Shown piece by piece: positions 63,683 to 64,000 of a stretch of 64,000 nt of DNA. Position numbers and translations under genes: made by a program. Every line of letters begins with the position of its first letter. Position 1 is the first letter of the stretch. Below the pieces are notes generated by a model, which saw only the letters and a list, made by a program, of their open reading frames with translations, did no database searches and was not told the origin of the DNA. The DNA is from Crossaster papposus (Eukaryota > Echinodermata > Asteroidea > Velatida > Solasteridae): positions 1,603,001 to 1,667,000 of the forward strand of contig JBAIAA010000409.1 in the NCBI GenBank assembly GCA_037893245.1. The letters run 5' to 3'.

Positions 63683-63806
63683 ACAAACAAACCCCCCAAC
63701 ACCCCAACAAACACCCCAGCACCCCAACAAACAAGCAAACGCCCCAACAACCCAACAAACAAGCAAACACCCCAACACCCAAACAAACAAACTATCAAAC
63801 AAACAA
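63683..63806 (+). repeat. Minisatellite of A and C: CACCCCAACAAACAAGCAAA
   Basis: Units of about 20 bp made almost only of A and C, with very few G or T on this strand. The complementary strand gives the Gly/Leu/Val/Cys-rich frame seen there. Non-coding. Confidence 0.75.
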
Positions 63807-63887
63807 TTAACTAGTGGACAGGATACACTCAAAAAAGCCGAATCCCAAAACTGAGTGGCTCAAAAAGAAATGGGATGAACAATAACT

Positions 63888-64000
63888 CAATGAGGATACG
63901 ACTTGTTATCTTAAAAATTGTGTATACATTAATTTACATTCATACACAAATAAACCACAAGAGAGACTAACTAGATAAATTGGCATAAATTTCAAGGTGA
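63888..64000 (-). repeat. tRNA-headed SINE, copy cut by window end
   Basis: CAATGAGGATACGACTTGTT, AAATAAACCACAAGAGAGAC and TTGGCATAAATTTCAAGGTGA match the body of the SINE at 60405-60930. The head would lie beyond the window. Confidence 0.65.

Noticed and set aside
63546..63782. Cysteine/leucine-rich minus-strand frame resembling a small membrane protein
   Set aside because: It is the complement of an A/C-only minisatellite.

Overview
This is eukaryotic, animal nuclear DNA with no bacterial or phage-like gene organisation. The AT-rich background, spliced CUB-domain exons, tRNA-headed SINEs, TTAA-flanked MITEs and a mix of Ty3/gypsy, DIRS, BEL/Pao and LINE retroelements fit a marine invertebrate. 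The style of the TTAA-flanked repeats and the recurring AGGCCTA words suggest an echinoderm, possibly a sea star. That is my inference from general familiarity, not a database match.

The best-defined object is a complete and very young Ty3/gypsy LTR retrotransposon at 13750-21561. Its two LTRs of about 1.38 kb differ at only two places that I could find. It is flanked by a 4-bp duplication (GGTT) and carries intact gag and pol frames. A textbook -1 frameshift signal (GGGAAAT, a 6-nt spacer, then a stem-loop) joins gag to pol.

The host signal is a set of short minus-strand exons with good splice sites: 48829-48625, 43509-43356, 41960-41826 and 30343-30143. Each encodes part of a CUB domain. 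Exon phases agree across two of the three junctions. The exon at 41.8-42.0 kb has no start codon and is too short for a simple open-reading-frame search. I read these as part of a secreted or surface multi-CUB protein with introns up to 11 kb. One half-domain exon appears to be missing where SINE, MITE and foldback insertions are clustered.

The rest is repeats. Region 1-13 kb holds TTAA MITEs (families A and B here), foldback elements and dispersed repeats, plus a GC-richer unexplained block at 11.2-11.7 kb. Region 21.5-30 kb is mostly non-coding, with MITEs, palindromes and tRNA-like SINE heads. Region 30-38 kb holds a CUB exon, decayed DIRS and LINE pieces, an L2/CR1-like LINE 3' end and more MITEs. 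Region 38.8-41.8 kb is a 36-bp minisatellite interrupted by a 1.8-kb TIR element, which is itself interrupted by another TIR element. Region 41.8-49 kb holds the CUB exons between repeats. Region 50.5-53.8 kb is a minus-strand DIRS-like element with gag-like, RT and RNase H parts. Region 54-64 kb has foldback elements, SINEs arranged head to tail, a BEL/Pao integrase remnant, a TIR element and G-rich or C-rich simple DNA.

No rRNA, CRISPR array, operon or functional tRNA gene was seen. Family letters A to F are labels local to this annotation.
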